In this document: one piece after another, positions 48,952 to 61,031 of the stretch
Layout of the letters: every line of letters begins with the position of its first letter
How positions within the stretch are numbered: position 1 is the stretch's first letter
NCBI GenBank assembly: GCA_030549775.1
Contig: CM060172.1
Location: 130,127,122-130,191,121, forward strand
Direction: 5' to 3'
From: Tamarix chinensis
Lineage: Eukaryota > Streptophyta > Magnoliopsida > Caryophyllales > Tamaricaceae
Length of the DNA: 64,000 bases
The notes under the pieces: model-generated
What the model was told of the DNA's origin: nothing
Database searches by the model: none
The model's input: only the letters and a program-made list of their open reading frames with translations
Translations under genes and position numbers: made by a program

Positions 48952-51900
48952 TGTAACACTCCCAAATTTACTACTAAAAAAATTTGTTTTAAGCGGAAGC
49001 GTATAATTAAATATGTGGGTGTTACCGTTGTAATTGATATAATTCAGGTTTACCCCCACCATCCTTGCGTCAATCATAGGGCAAAATAATTAGAAAATTT
49101 AAAGCATGATTAGAAAGAGATGATATAACTTTTTGTACATTAAATAAGTATTTTGGAGATTAACTCTGATTACAATATCAAAATATAACCAAAAGGGATT
49201 CCATGGAACTAAGAGTCCAAAAAGGTATTCCGATAAAACTATCAACCGAATAACATGACTCTACACCTAACTCTGATATAAATGAATCACTTCTCCACAT
49301 ATATAGCATCAAAAGCTGCAAAGTCATCTACTTGGTCCTCATCGACCTCTATATAAACAACTAGGTCGTATACTCGTTAGATTGAGCAGCACCCATGAAA
49401 CGGATGATCAGTACACTACGTACTGAGTAAGGTAACAATACAATCAAGCAGGATTACAGATAATACAAGATTTATCATAAGCAAATCATACATGCACAAA
49501 TAGAAGAAATCTAGATAACTACTGATTCCAAGTCTTTCATTAGATATACCATATTTCAAATCTTTTATTTACGTTGAGTTCATTGACCCCACTATTCTTA
49601 AACCGGTGGAACAGTCTGAAACACCTCTCGGGGACAAGACACCCGAGCCACTATTATTATCTGGTGGAATGGAGCCAACACTTTTCAGAGTAAAAATACT
49701 CCTGACCCACTATTTATTAAATTGGTGGAACAGTCTGAAGCACCTCTTGGGGGACAAGACACCTGAGACACTATTATTATCTGGTGGAATGGACTCAACA
49801 CCTCAGCCCTGACTCTCGTAGTCTTTCACTTTATATTCCCAATTATACTTTAACTCTTAATTTTATTTTCATTCACATTGAGTATGGGGCCCCACTATTC
49901 TTAATCCATTGGAATGGACTGGAGCACAATTTTTATCCAGTGGAATGGAGCCATATAAAAACCTCGGCCCGACTCAAGCGATCTTTCACTTTATATGATT
50001 AATATTTTATTCATAGTTGATTGTGTATTATCATGCCAAACTCAAGACATACATTTAAACACATAAGTATAACCACGTAATTATCCTTAAAATACCATAA
50101 TACCGTCAGGGTAATCAAGACAATTGTATTCTCCCAAAGCTTTATAAAACCCAAAGCATATACATTTCCACTTATTATCCAAAGTACATATTTTGTAACC
50201 AATATATACCCAAAAGTGTACTTACATAATTTCATTACTCCCAAGAACATCATCTTATAGCATTTTCATAATTAAATTATTTAATATAACTTATTCAACA
50301 TAAAAGTATACATCAACAATACAAGGAATAAACAAGGAGCACATAAAACCTTAGCTATGACATGTATCCTTACTGACAAGGACACCGAGCTCTATACACA
50401 TAAATCCTATACCTCCTCCAAGATCACCAAAAAATTCACTTATGAAACAAGATAAAATATGATTAGGATCGGAGGTTAAAAATTAAGAGGGAGATTATGG
50501 TAGAGAAGGGTAAAAAAATGGAATTTACCAAAGTCTAATGGGAACTTGAATTGTACGGAAGTGTAGAAATATGTGTGGTGGAGCTATGGTTAAATTTTGG
50601 TGGTGTTTGGAGAAGATTTGGGTGAAAATAGGGTTGCACGGCTAAGATCAAAGTTGTACTAGCAGGCAATGCAGAAGTTGCACAACCGTGTAGAATCAAA
50701 GCACAACAGGTCAAGAGAAAAGAAAATGCACGACCAAGCGGTGGAGAAGTTGCACAGTCGTGTAGAATCAAATTACTATAGGTCGAGAGAAAAGAAAACG
50801 CACAGCTAGGCGGTATAAAAGTTACACAGCCGTGCAAAATCAAGATGAGAGTAAAAATATTACACGGTCAGACAGTGTAAGGGTTGCACAGCTGTGTAGA
50901 AGGGTATCTGAGTGTTTGTATGGCCTTGTAGTAGGTTGTGCACTATGAAAATCCTCAAAAATCGAGGGGAAAGAGAAGGGAAAGAGGAGGTGGTGGGCAT
51001 CGATGGTCGGCTACGGCAAGGGGGAAGGTTGGGGTACCATTGGTGGTTGGTCCACTGGCCAAAGGGCAGCTAGTGGTGGCTTGGGTGGTTCTTGGTGGTG
51101 GATTTGATGGTGTGGATGCTGAAAACAGGGAATGTGGGGGAGGAAGAAGGCGAAAGGTGGAGGAAGAAGAAGGAGAAGGTCGAGGGGCTGATGCATGGAA
51201 ATAATATGGAAAGTTGGGGGTATTTATACTAGTAGGTGGCGTGCTAAGGAAGAGAAACAAGCAGAGAAGTGATGATAACAATGATGATGGAAATCTATTG
51301 AGAAGAAGAAGAAGAAGAAAGAAAGAAAGAAAGAAAAAGATAGGGGGATGGTGATGGTTGAGGGGGATTAGAGTTAGGTAAATGCACAAGGGGGTGATGA
51401 TGGAGAAGGAGACATGCAAGGGAGGAGAAGGCAGGGAGAAGAAGAAATGAGAAGAAAGAAGAGGAAGGGTGGCATGCTAGTAGGTGATGGCTACAAAAAT
51501 AGGGCATGCGCAGGGAGAAGAAGGAAGAAGATGGAGGAGGAGGAGGAGGAGGAGGAGAGGGATGGTAAGGCTGGCAGGTGATGGTGAGAGGGGCATGTGG
51601 GAGGCAAGTGGATGGTGGTGGTGTAGAAGTAGCAAAGCTTCTCATGCTAAAGGATTTCGGTGAAGAGAAGAAGAGAAAATAAAAGAAAAGAAAAGAATAG
51701 AAAAAGGAAGAGAAGAGAAGAGAATAAGGGAAAAAATGAGAAATAAAAAGAAAAGAGATAAAGGTTAGGGAATTAGGATTACATTAAGAATTTTGGGATT
51801 AGTAGAATAATTTAGCTTAGCAGAAAATTTAGATGGTTTCGGTTTCGGTTTACAAATATTTGTTTTATCCAAATCAAGGTTTCGGTTTTTAGTTTTGGTT

Positions 51901-52014
51901 AAAATTTTGGGATTAAGAAATTTGGTTAAGGTTAAAAATAAGATTTCTTGAGATTAGAGTTATATTAGGGCTAATGATGTAGAATTAGGTTAAGCAAATT
52001 TTTTCAGTATTACA
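48952..52014 (-). repeat. 3' LTR of the Tekay-like element
   Basis: The LTR is 3063 bp, TGTAACACTCCC...GTATTACA. It aligns with 61032 onward. Landmarks are GTACTGAGTAAGGTAACAA near 49421, CCGGTGG boxes at 49586-49960, a TATA site (- strand TATAAATACCCCC near 51214-51226) and (GAA)n/(GGA)n tracts near 51300 and 51535. Confidence 0.88.
49586..49960 (-). repeat. Box-and-hairpin module of the 3' LTR
   Basis: CCACTATT..CCGGTGGAA-type boxes alternate with inverted repeats, for example CTCGGG...CCCGAG at 49627-49647. Diverged equivalent of the array minisatellite. Confidence 0.7.
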
Positions 52015-52034
52015 TTACTACCTCTTTAAAAGAG
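52015..52034 (-). other. Polypurine tract of the Tekay-like element
   Basis: The - strand reads CTCTTTTAAAGAGGTAGTAA and abuts the LTR start TGTAATAC. It resembles the array's tract. Confidence 0.75.
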
Positions 52035-52187
52035 ACTTCGTCCCCAAAGTCAACAAGTCAAGGTTAGGGAAGAAGAGGAAAAAGGGTGCAAGGAAAGTGA
52101 TCTTAGTGGTCAATTTCTAAAAGTCGAAACTATACTACCAGTTACTACCCCCTTAAAAGAGAAGGGAACCCGAAACCTAACACACCT

Positions 52188-52470
52188 TAACTAACAAGTT
52201 CAGGATGCAATTCACGCATATCCTTCTCGGTTTCTCAGGTCTCTTCTTCTGCCCCATGGCGGCTCCAAAGAATCTTCATGAGTAGTACTGAGCTCATATG
52301 AGTCTGCCAAATCTTGGTATCGAGAATCCTTAAAGGCATCTCCTCGTAGGATAATGAATCATCGAACTCAACCTCATCTAGTCTGATCAAGTGCGATGGA
52401 TTTGCGACGTACTTCCTTAGCTGAGAGATGTGGAAGACGTTATGAACTTAGACTAACTCTGGTGGAAGTG
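52188..52470 (-). pseudogene. Chromodomain-type C-terminus of the Tekay-like integrase, decayed
   Basis: Reads VHNVFHISQLRKYV, then MPLRILDTKIWQTHMSSVLL and MKILWSRHGAEEET, the usual end of plant chromovirus Pol. The Trp of the expected ETWE pattern is a stop codon. In active relatives the chromodomain directs insertion to particular chromatin; that is family knowledge. Confidence 0.75.
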
Positions 52471-53469
52471 CTAAGCAGTATGCAACCTCGCCAACCCTAT
52501 AAATAATCTCATAAGGACTAATGTATCTCAGGCTTAGCTTACCCTTCCGACCAAATCTATTAACCCCATTGGTAGGTGAAACCCTCAACAAAACTCTGCC
52601 CCCAGTTCAAATCCATCACCGTGGCATCTCTGATCTGCATAGCTCTTCTGGAAACTCCGAGCTTCCCTCATTTTGTCCTGAATCAATCAAACCTGCTGAG
52701 TCATCTCTTCAATCATCTCTGGTCCCAGTACCATAGTCTGACTAATGTCACTACAATAGGAGTTTGGCACTCACGTCCATACAATGCCTCAAATGGTGCC
52801 ATCCCAATACTCATGTGATAACTGTTGTTTTAAGAGAACTCAACCAAGTCTAGACGATCTTCCCAACTGCCTTAAAAATCTAAAACACAAGCTCGTAGCA
52901 TATCCTCTAGAGTTTGAATCGTCCTCTCAGTCTGCCCGTCTATAGCTGGATGGAAGGTGGTACTCATCCTCAATCTCGTGCCCATAGCCTCCTGCAATTT
53001 TCCCCAGAAGTGTAAAAGCAATCTCTAATTTCGATCGAAGATTTTGTCGGTAGGTGTACCGTGCCTACTCACCATGAACCTCATATATGTATTAGCCAAC
53101 TCCAAGTCGACTTCATCGGCACAAATACTGCTGATTTTTTCAACCTGTCAATGACGACCTAGATCATGTCACACCCACTATGAGTCCTCAGTAGTACGCT
53201 CATAAAATCCATCGAGATGGAATCCCACTTCCACCCCAAAACATCTAAAGGCTGCACTAACCCTACAGGTCTCTGGTACTCAATCTTGACCTTCTGACAT
53301 GTTAAACATCTTGACACAAACTCTGCTGCTTCTCGCTTTATGCAAGGCCACCAATAGATACTCTTAAGGTCTTTATACAACTTATCCCCTCCTGGATGGA
53401 TGGAATATAAAGTACAATAACCTTCCTCTAAAATCCGATGCTTCAGATCAGCACAACTCTTAGGTACAC
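52471..53469 (-). pseudogene. Tekay-like integrase (zinc finger and core), decayed
   Basis: Visible in order: HPGGDKLYKDL, YWWPCIKREAAEFVSRCLTC (zinc finger), PLDVLGWKWDSISMDF (core start), then [20 protein letters not shown], and APFEALYGREC, with a GRKGKLSLRYISPYEI stretch near the end. Stops and frame changes occur throughout. The right end at 53469 is the insertion point of a solo LTR. Confidence 0.85.
53465..53469. other. Target duplication of the solo LTR, left copy (TACAC)
   Basis: The same five bases lie at 57841-57845. Integrase homology continues across the pair. Confidence 0.75.
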
Positions 53470-54285
53470 TAAATACCCCAAAACCCTAAATTTAAGAAAT
53501 TATAGCTAATTAAGGTTTTATTAGGAAAATTAATTAAGTAAATTATTTTTCTAAAATAAGAGGAATTAATTAGGATAAAATCAATAGGAAATTTATAAAT
53601 AATGTAATTGGAGAAAATTAGAGTGTTTTGCTAATTAAAATAAAATTTAGGAAAATCTTTCAAAAATCCTAAACTAACCTAAAAAGAGAATTTAATTATT
53701 ATTTTATTAAAATATTATTATTTTCAAATATCCAAAAATAGCAAATTATTCTAAATACCCCAACCCACCTATTTTTCTTTGTTTTCCTTTTTCTTTATTC
53801 ATTCTTCTCCTTTCTCCTTTCCCCCCTTTTCTCCCCGACTTGGGCCAGCCCTGCAGCCCAACTCCCTCTCCCTTCCTCTTGTATGGCCGAAGCCTACGCC
53901 ACACACTCTTTTCCCTCTATCCGTCTAGTTTCCCCCTTTCTTTTCTTTCTTTTCTTTTTTTCGGACCGCCCGGTCCACTACCCTCCCTCTTCTTTCTTCT
54001 TCTTCCTCCCCCGTCGCAACCTGTAACCTCCCCCAACCTGCACCATGATTCTCTCCGCCGACCACGCCCAATGACCGGACATCTCTTCCCTCTCTTCCCC
54101 ACTGATCTGCCTGCCATTTTGATCCAACCAACCCTCCCCTCTTCTCACGCATTGTTCTTCCTCCCTATCCAATCACGGCCTGCCATGGTAGACCTGCCCC
54201 AGCCTGTCGTCGCTGGCCAGTGCGCCCTATCCTAACTTCCCCCATTCTCCTATTTCCCTCTGACCTTATCCCCCTTCATTGGTCC

Positions 54286-54293
54286 TATAAATA
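54286..54293 (+). promoter_or_regulatory. TATA box of the solo LTR
   Basis: CCTATAAATACCCC, about 0.8 kb from the LTR start, inside the pyrimidine-rich block. The LTR at 47331 has the same site at 48212-48219. Confidence 0.6.
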
Positions 54294-55246
54294 CCCCATA
54301 GGCAGCCTTGATTGAGCTTTTGATTTCACAACCTAGAAAATCTCTCCCGTGCGCCACTACCCTATCAAACGCCCTCGCCGTTACCATCGCCCAGCATCGC
54401 CGCTTGAGCTACTCGCAATACCACTCCCTGCATCACCCTCTACCAAACTACGCCATCCTCTGCCCTCGATTTGCCTTGTATGAGCCACCCTGGCCGTGCA
54501 AAATTTCCTTCTCAAGCAGCCACACTTCCACCCCCGCCACCCTTCGCACCATTGTTTGCCACCACTCCCACCTCAACCACCTCCCAAAATTCCCTATAGA
54601 CCTTCCTATACCTCCCCCTACCCTCCTTTTCCCCTTCCTCCCTCTCCTCCTTCCTTCCTCCCCTTCCACCACTCTCAGCCACCATAGCACCGCCGCTTTT
54701 GCCCACACCACCACCTTCATTCCAACCCTTTCAACTTGGGTAACCTCAATCACCCCAAAATCCACCCTTTCCCCCTCTCCTAATCCCAACACTCAACTAT
54801 CCTCCTTTTCTTCCTCTTTCCCCACTGCCGCCATCGATGTCGTGTACCGCCGCCGGTGTCACCAGTCACCACCAACCCTTGGTGGTACCCTAAACCCTCT
54901 TAACCCTTAAACCCTAATTATGCAAGCCTTATTCATTTTAATTGTATTATATTGTTATTACTACTACTACTACTACTACTACTATGAAGGGTCAAAACCC
55001 TATTTTACCATTAATTTGATTATCATCATCATCATCATTATTAGTAGTAGTAGTAGTAGTATCACTATTATTATTATGGTAAAAATATTCAAACCCTTAT
55101 ATTATATTTATTTCAAATATTAATATTAATATTATTATCCTTAGCAACATTAGTATTTTGTTAGTGTTATTATTATTACATTATTATTTTATCCTTAACC
55201 CTATTATTAACCTTAGCCTTAAAAATACTAGGGGTTTCTATTACTA

Positions 55247-55248
55247 GG

Positions 55249-55283
<35 letters not shown>

Positions 55284-55310
55284 CATCATCATCATCATCA
55301 TCATCATCGC
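55247..55310. repeat. (ATT)n/(ATC)n microsatellite in the solo LTR
   Basis: Occupies the position of the TAA block of the array LTRs. Further TAC and ATC/TAG runs lie at 54957-55080. Confidence 0.9.
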
Positions 55311-57840
55311 TATTTTTGCTATAACTATTGTTAGTACTGTTAGTAGAGGAAATAAAGTTATTAGATTTAATAATATAAATATGGCTAAAAATATTATTAA
55401 AAACCTTATTTTCACTTATAAAGTTTCATTTAATAATAGTAAACCTAATCTTAGAATAAAATATAAAATAATAGTATTTTTGGTAAGAGGAAAACTAATC
55501 CTTAGTTTTTTCCTCTTATAGGTTAAACCAATCAAAACCCTAAGGAGGCGTAGGAGCATGCTCCAATACCGGTGATGTGCTAGGAAAGGGTGTAGCTAAG
55601 GCTTTATGTATGCTATGTGCCTTATATGCCTTGTATGTCATGTATCATGATATGTTATGTATCTTATGATTATCGTTATAACTATTTTATGTGTAGCGTA
55701 GCTTAAGTTGAGGTATGTTCATGTGTTATCTTATGGCATGTGTATAATAGGTATAAGCTATGATTATAATGTGATGTGTTGTAGCCCTTTAGGACATGTA
55801 TGCTAGGATATGTAATGTAATGATATAGGGTGAAAGGATGAAAAAGGAAAATGGGGAAGTAAGTTGACCAAAGGGGAATAAGGTGACCAAGGGATGTGGG
55901 ATTGACCTAAACATCCGATGATCCATGAGAGGAAGAATAAAAGGGGACTTAAAGCAAAATAAAGTGGATGAACTTTTCATGGGAGAATATAAGGTTTTTC
56001 ATGGGAGAATCTAGGGTTTTGCTTGGGAGTTTTAGGGTTTTACATGAAAAACTTCGAGGGTTTACATGGGATGGATAGAGTGTATATGGGGGTAAATTTT
56101 ACATATGGAAAGTTGATTTGAGGTGCGAGGAAGGTAATGGAAGAGTTGTTTGGGTGAAAATAGTACATGGGACAGTATAAGGGTGCATAGGAGACCGAGT
56201 TAGGGTTTAAGAGGAAACCCTAATCTAAGAAGGTGGAAAAAGGAAAAAATAAATAAGGGTGAGTGGATTATGAAATAAGGATGGAGGATTGTCAGGTGAT
56301 GGATGAGTATGGGCATCATGGGAAAATAAGAGTGGAAGGTAATAAATAGAGGGGTGACATGTGGAAAAGAGGATGCTAGAGTTTTTCGTGGCCACCTAGG
56401 GTTTTGTGGTCACACATGTACTTGGGTAGTAAAGTGTGATGATGAGGGTTGAATCTTAGGGTTGTGATGTGTGGGGTGCTAAAACAGTTTGGGTTGTGTG
56501 AGTTAGAGAAGGAGAAAACCCTAGGATAAGACTGTGAGGGGACTTGGGGGTATAAGGTAGTGGGCCTTGACCCACACACTTAGGAGTTGGGGAAAGGAGG
56601 AAAGGATGTTGGGGCAAGTTAGGAGGTGTAGGAATCTCAAGATATGGAACAAGCCCTCTTGAAGGATAATCGTAGATGGAGTTAGTCATGCACGTCTAGG
56701 GCGAATTTTTTTTAATAAGACACGGTAAAACATTAATCATGTAAAGTGGAAGATTATTGAACCAGGCCTAGACCGATCCACCGGCATAATAGTGGCCAAG
56801 TGCCGGGGTGCCCTAGAGACCAATCTATTGGCATATAATAGTGGTTAGGTGTGTTCTACCCTATAAGTGACCGCTCCATTGGCTATGATAGTGGGGGATC
56901 CTAAGCTCAACAAACTAAACCCTGAGTTTGATAAGATATATAAAAGACACTAAGTACTTACAGTGGAACACCATGAGAGTTAGAGCCAGATTGATCCACC
57001 GGCATAATAGTGGCCAAAAGTATTTTGCCCTGGAGACCGATCCACCGGCATATAATAGTGGTCAGGTGTGTTTTTTCCAGCAAGTGACCAATCCACCTAC
57101 TATAATAGTGGGGTTCCCGTACTCGCATGGATTGAAAAAATCATGGTGTGAAATGAGTACCTATCAGAGATTAAATAATTAATTTATCTGGATTATAATT
57201 TGGCCTTTATTTATCTGGAATGATTGAATGCTATTATGTTATCATCCTTGGATTGTGTGCCTTTCTGTGTTGGCCTTAGTGCACGGTTACCTTACTCATT
57301 ACGTAGTGTACTGACCACCCGTTTCATGAGTGTTGCTTATTTCCATGAATAGAAGGCTCCTTTGACTTTGTGTAGGTGGATGACACCATTTTTTATGCCT
57401 TTGATGCTTACGAGACATCAGCAGGGCTGAGTGTTGAGCATGGAATTGGCACGAAGATCGAGAGTGGCGTGGCTGGACTTTCTCCTTTTATTCTTCCATT
57501 CTGTATTAGATTTTCTAGAACTAAACTTTTTATCACTTTGTAGACCATATTTCTTTTAAGGAACTTTAACTATGTACTCTGGATTATAACTCTTGTTCAG
57601 GCACTCTGATTTCTATCTTATAACTGCCTTAATGTTTTATTTAAGCCTTGCCTTGAGTTTGAATTATGATGATTGTTAAATTTCTTTTAGCCTTGTAATT
57701 AGTACATGAACAATTGGGGGCTGAGTTGTATTGATCATGGTGGTAACATTCTTAAAATTCACAAGATTTAATTTAATTGTTTCCATTAAATGTAAAGTAA
57801 AATAATTTTTTTTAATAGTGAATTTTGGAGGTATTACATA

Positions 57841-58079
57841 TACACCAATGACCTCGATAGTGAATGCTACCATCCTCATGAATCTAAAAACTATTTGCCA
57901 ACCATCCTCAATCTTCTGTTGAATCCTCTCAATCTTAACATCCCCGGGTTGTCCCACTCGAATCTCATCAAAAACCTTCATCGTGATTGTCAATGCATTC
58001 ATTTGAACCTCTAGATCACCCTGCTGGATTATTTATATTCCCATCTCTCTAAGATCCTCCCGCAACCAACTAGTAACCA
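57841..58079 (-). pseudogene. Tekay-like linker between RNase H and integrase
   Basis: Continues the polyprotein on the other side of the solo LTR. A 108-codon frame (57676-58002) starts in this linker with MNALTITMKVFDEIRVGQPG and runs into the solo LTR. Confidence 0.7.
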
Positions 58080-58560
58080 CAACAGAACCCAAAGAGTGCG
58101 ACGTCTTCCTACTCAAGGCATCTACAAGGACGTTGGCCTTACCCTCGTGGTAGGTCAACTCGATATCATAGTCCTTCAACAACTCTAGTCATCTCCTCTA
58201 CTTCATATTCAACTCCTTCTGAGTAAATATATACTTGAGGCTCTTATGGTTGGTGTAGAATTTGTACTTAGTCCCCTACAAATAATGCCTTCAGATCTTC
58301 AATGTAAACACAACTGTGGCCAACTCCAAATCATGCGCTGGGTAATTCTACTCATGCTGCTTTGACTGACGACAAGCGTAAGCTACTACCTTACCATGCT
58401 GCATTAATACACAACCCAGTCCATGCTTTGATGCATCGCTATAGAACTCAAACCCGTTTGACCCCGATGGTAGAGTCAAAATCGGTGTTGTAGTTAACCA
58501 CTACTTCAACTCCTGAAATGCTCCTTCACAAGCGTCATCCCATTGAAACTTAGTCGTCTT
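58080..58560 (-). pseudogene. Tekay-like RNase H, decayed
   Basis: Reads FQWDDACEGAFQELK, then FYSDASKHGLGCVLMQHGKV, YPAHDLELATVVFTLKI, HKSLKYIFTQKELNM and ANVLVDALSRKT. The catalytic Asp of YSDAS is kept, but stops replace several residues. Confidence 0.85.
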
Positions 58561-58799
58561 CTTCAAAAGGTTTTTCAAAGGATGAGTTTTCTTAGATTAA
58601 TTCTGAACAAAGTGTATGTAGTATCCGACCAAACTTAGGAAACTATGTACCTCAGGGACGCTGGTGGGTACCTTCTACTTAGTCACTGCTAGAATCTTTG
58701 TTGGGTCCATGGTGACTGCTCCTACTAACACCACATGACCTAAGAACGCAACCTCTGGAAGCCAAAACTCATACTTGGAAAGTTTAGCATATAGCTTGT

Positions 58800-59412
58800 G
58801 CTCTCAAAGGAGTGATAAAATCATATGAAAATGGTGCCCATGCTCCTCTCTACTTCGAGAGTAAATCAAAATATCATCAATGAATACTACAACAAACTGA
58901 TCCAGGAATGGCCGAAAGACCCTTGTCATCAAATCCATAAAAATGGCAGGTGCATTAGTGAGCCCAAAAGGCATTACCATAAACTCGTAGTGCCCGTACC
59001 GTGTCCTAAAGGTCTTCTTCATGATGTCTGCCTTAGCTATGCAAAGTTGATGATAACTTGACCTCAAGTCGATCTTTGAGAAAATTGAAGCACCCTAAAG
59101 CTGATCAAATAAGTCACCGATCCTTGGAAGTGGATATTGGTTCTTCACCATCAACTAGTTTAGACCTCGATAATCTATACACAGACGAAGGCTCCCATCC
59201 TTTTTATTTACAAACAAGATTGGTGCTCCCCATAGAGACACACTAGGGCAAACATACCCATGAGCCACTAGATCCTCTAGTTGAGTTTTCAACTCCCGCA
59301 ACTCTACTGGTGCCATCTGGTAAGGTGCCTTCAAAACTAGCTCTGCACCCAATACTAACTCAATGGTGAAGTCTATCTCTCGAACCAGCAGCATACCTGG
59401 TATCTCTTCCAA
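58800..59412 (-). pseudogene. Tekay-like reverse transcriptase, decayed
   Basis: The first part (59155-59412) includes [18 protein letters not shown] and [17 protein letters not shown] stop follows at the next codon and another before the IFSKIDL stretch. The second part (58804-59067) contains [30 protein letters not shown] and the active-site FIDDILIYS (Asp pair at 58873-58884). Confidence 0.88.
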
Positions 59413-59688
59413 AAAAACGTCAGGAAACTCTTGAGCAATCTAGATGTCCTCCAATGCTGATACATCCTTATTCAGCTTTTGAACTCCCCATAAATACATA
59501 GGTAAACCCTTATAGACCAAAGAATACAATGTGTGGGCAGATACAACCTTTGGCATAGGTGTAGGATTGCATCTCCGATAAGAGACCCTAGCACCCTGAG
59601 GCTCCCGCAACACAACTCACTCCTGCGCACAATCTATTACATATCTATATTTTCTCAACATATCTATCCCAAGGATAGCATCAAAATC

Positions 59689-59907
59689 CTATAAATCCAA
59701 CTCAACCAAGTCCATTAGGAAGTCTACCCCACCTATCTCTAAGGCCACATCCGAGTAGATTCTAGTGTAATCCATTCTATCCCCAAAAGGAAACATCACA
59801 GAAATAGGCACACTAGCAGATAGAGGTAGTGCAGCTTTAGCAACGAAAGTAGAAGATACAAATGACAAGGATGCTCTCGAATAAAAAAACACATATGCTG
59901 GTAACAA
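59689..59907 (-). pseudogene. Tekay-like aspartic protease, active site lost
   Basis: The frame reads FFYSRASLSFVSSTFV where the family has D-S-G-A-S. Both the catalytic Asp and the Gly are replaced. The downstream flap and hydrophobic pattern (VDFLMDLVELDL) is still recognisable. Confidence 0.8.
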
Positions 59908-59999
59908 ATGGATGGAAAAGTACCAGTTACTACATCTAGCTATCGATCAGCCTCTGCCTGGCTTATGACATTTAGGTGTTTGCCTGACTGCCCTCCCTA

Positions 60000-60995
60000 G
60001 CATCCTCCATGATACCCTCCAGAAATCTAAGTCTATCCTCCTCCTCTCTGAGGGAAAGAGCAAGGCTCTTGTGGTATCCCCTTAGTCTCCCTAGGCAGTA
60101 CACTAGCTGGGGCCGGTGCCCTCTGTTGAATTGCTGTTGTGGCGGTTAGTAGGTCCATTTTTGATATGCCTACTACTGAGGTACGATTGGTGGCCTAGAT
60201 GACCATACGTCCTATACTAAATAGGAGTACCCTGATAATTTTACCCCGGATGATCCCTATCACATAAACGACACATGAAGCTCCTCCCTGGTCCAAAAGG
60301 TATGTTCTGTCCACCTGTCTGACCCCTAGGTTGGTAACTCTGAGATCCACTCCCTTAGAACTAAATCCTACCTCTAGAACCCTATATCTCTGGCTTCCTA
60401 TTTCCCAAAATAGAAGCTTTCTCCTGTATTATAGTGGCGGTGACACAAGCCCGCTCGTACAAGGTGGCTAGGTCCTGAAAAGCCACGACACCTATCATCC
60501 TCTTGATGCTGAAGTGAATCCCCTACTCGAACTGATACACAACCATAGTCTCACTAGCTGTGATTCCTAGTGCAAACATCAATAGCTCTAAGAATCAAAC
60601 ATGGTACTGCCTCACATTCATGCCTCCCTGAGTCAAATGCATAAACTCCTTCAACTTATCCTTCTTGAAACTTTCGGATAAAACTTATTGTAGATAGTTG
60701 TCTTGAAGTCCTCCCAAGACATCAGCGGTCCTCCTTGTGTCCGATGACTTACCCACCAAGTGTCATCTGCACCCCAAAGAAAGAAAGCTATAATCCTCGC
60801 CTTTCAAGTAGGCGAGCCTCGTACGCCTTATCCATATCCCAGATCTATCCTTCTAGGATAACTGGGTCCTCGTCACTGGCGTAGAGTGACGGATGATGTC
60901 ATGTAACCCTCCAAAGCCAGTCTTCCCTAATACCCTCATGTGGGTAATGCGGAGGTGGCGGCGGCGGCTAAGGGTGAGGAGGTGGGTGTTTCAAA
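60000..60995 (-). pseudogene. Tekay-like gag, decayed
   Basis: Several short segments fit chromovirus Gag: EFMHLTQGGMNVRQYH, then FE.GIHFSIKRMI, RACVTATIIQEKA and a zinc-knuckle remnant CRLCDRDHPG near 60270. At least ten stops are present by eye. The start codon cannot be placed. Confidence 0.65.
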
Positions 60996-61016
60996 ACATG
61001 GTAATGAAAACCTAAA

Positions 61017-61028
61017 GTTCCGATACCA
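61017..61028 (-). other. Primer-binding site of the Tekay-like element
   Basis: The - strand reads TGGTATCGGAAC three bases from the LTR, two mismatches from the initiator-Met site. Confidence 0.75.
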
Positions 61029-61031
61029 ACG

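Larger units (their letters stand above)
53470..57840 (+). mobile_element. Solo LTR of the giant-LTR family
   Basis: A 4.37 kb LTR-like sequence beginning TAAATACCCC (first G mutated) and ending GGAGGTATTACA plus two extra bases, bounded by TACAC. It has a pyrimidine-rich block (53760-54900), TATA box (54286-54293), trinucleotide repeats (54957-55080, 55247-55310), TTCCTCTTATAGGT, a GGAGCATGCTCC stretch near 55555, GATCCACCGGCATAATAGTGG boxes (56760-57115) and GGTTACCTTACTCATTACGT near 57286. All have counterparts in the array LTR read on the - strand. No internal domain is attached. Confidence 0.8.

Noticed and set aside
50955..51645. Pro/Ser-rich - strand frames in the Tekay-like LTR
   Set aside because: Same explanation: purine-rich LTR DNA on the + strand with GAA and GGA tracts.
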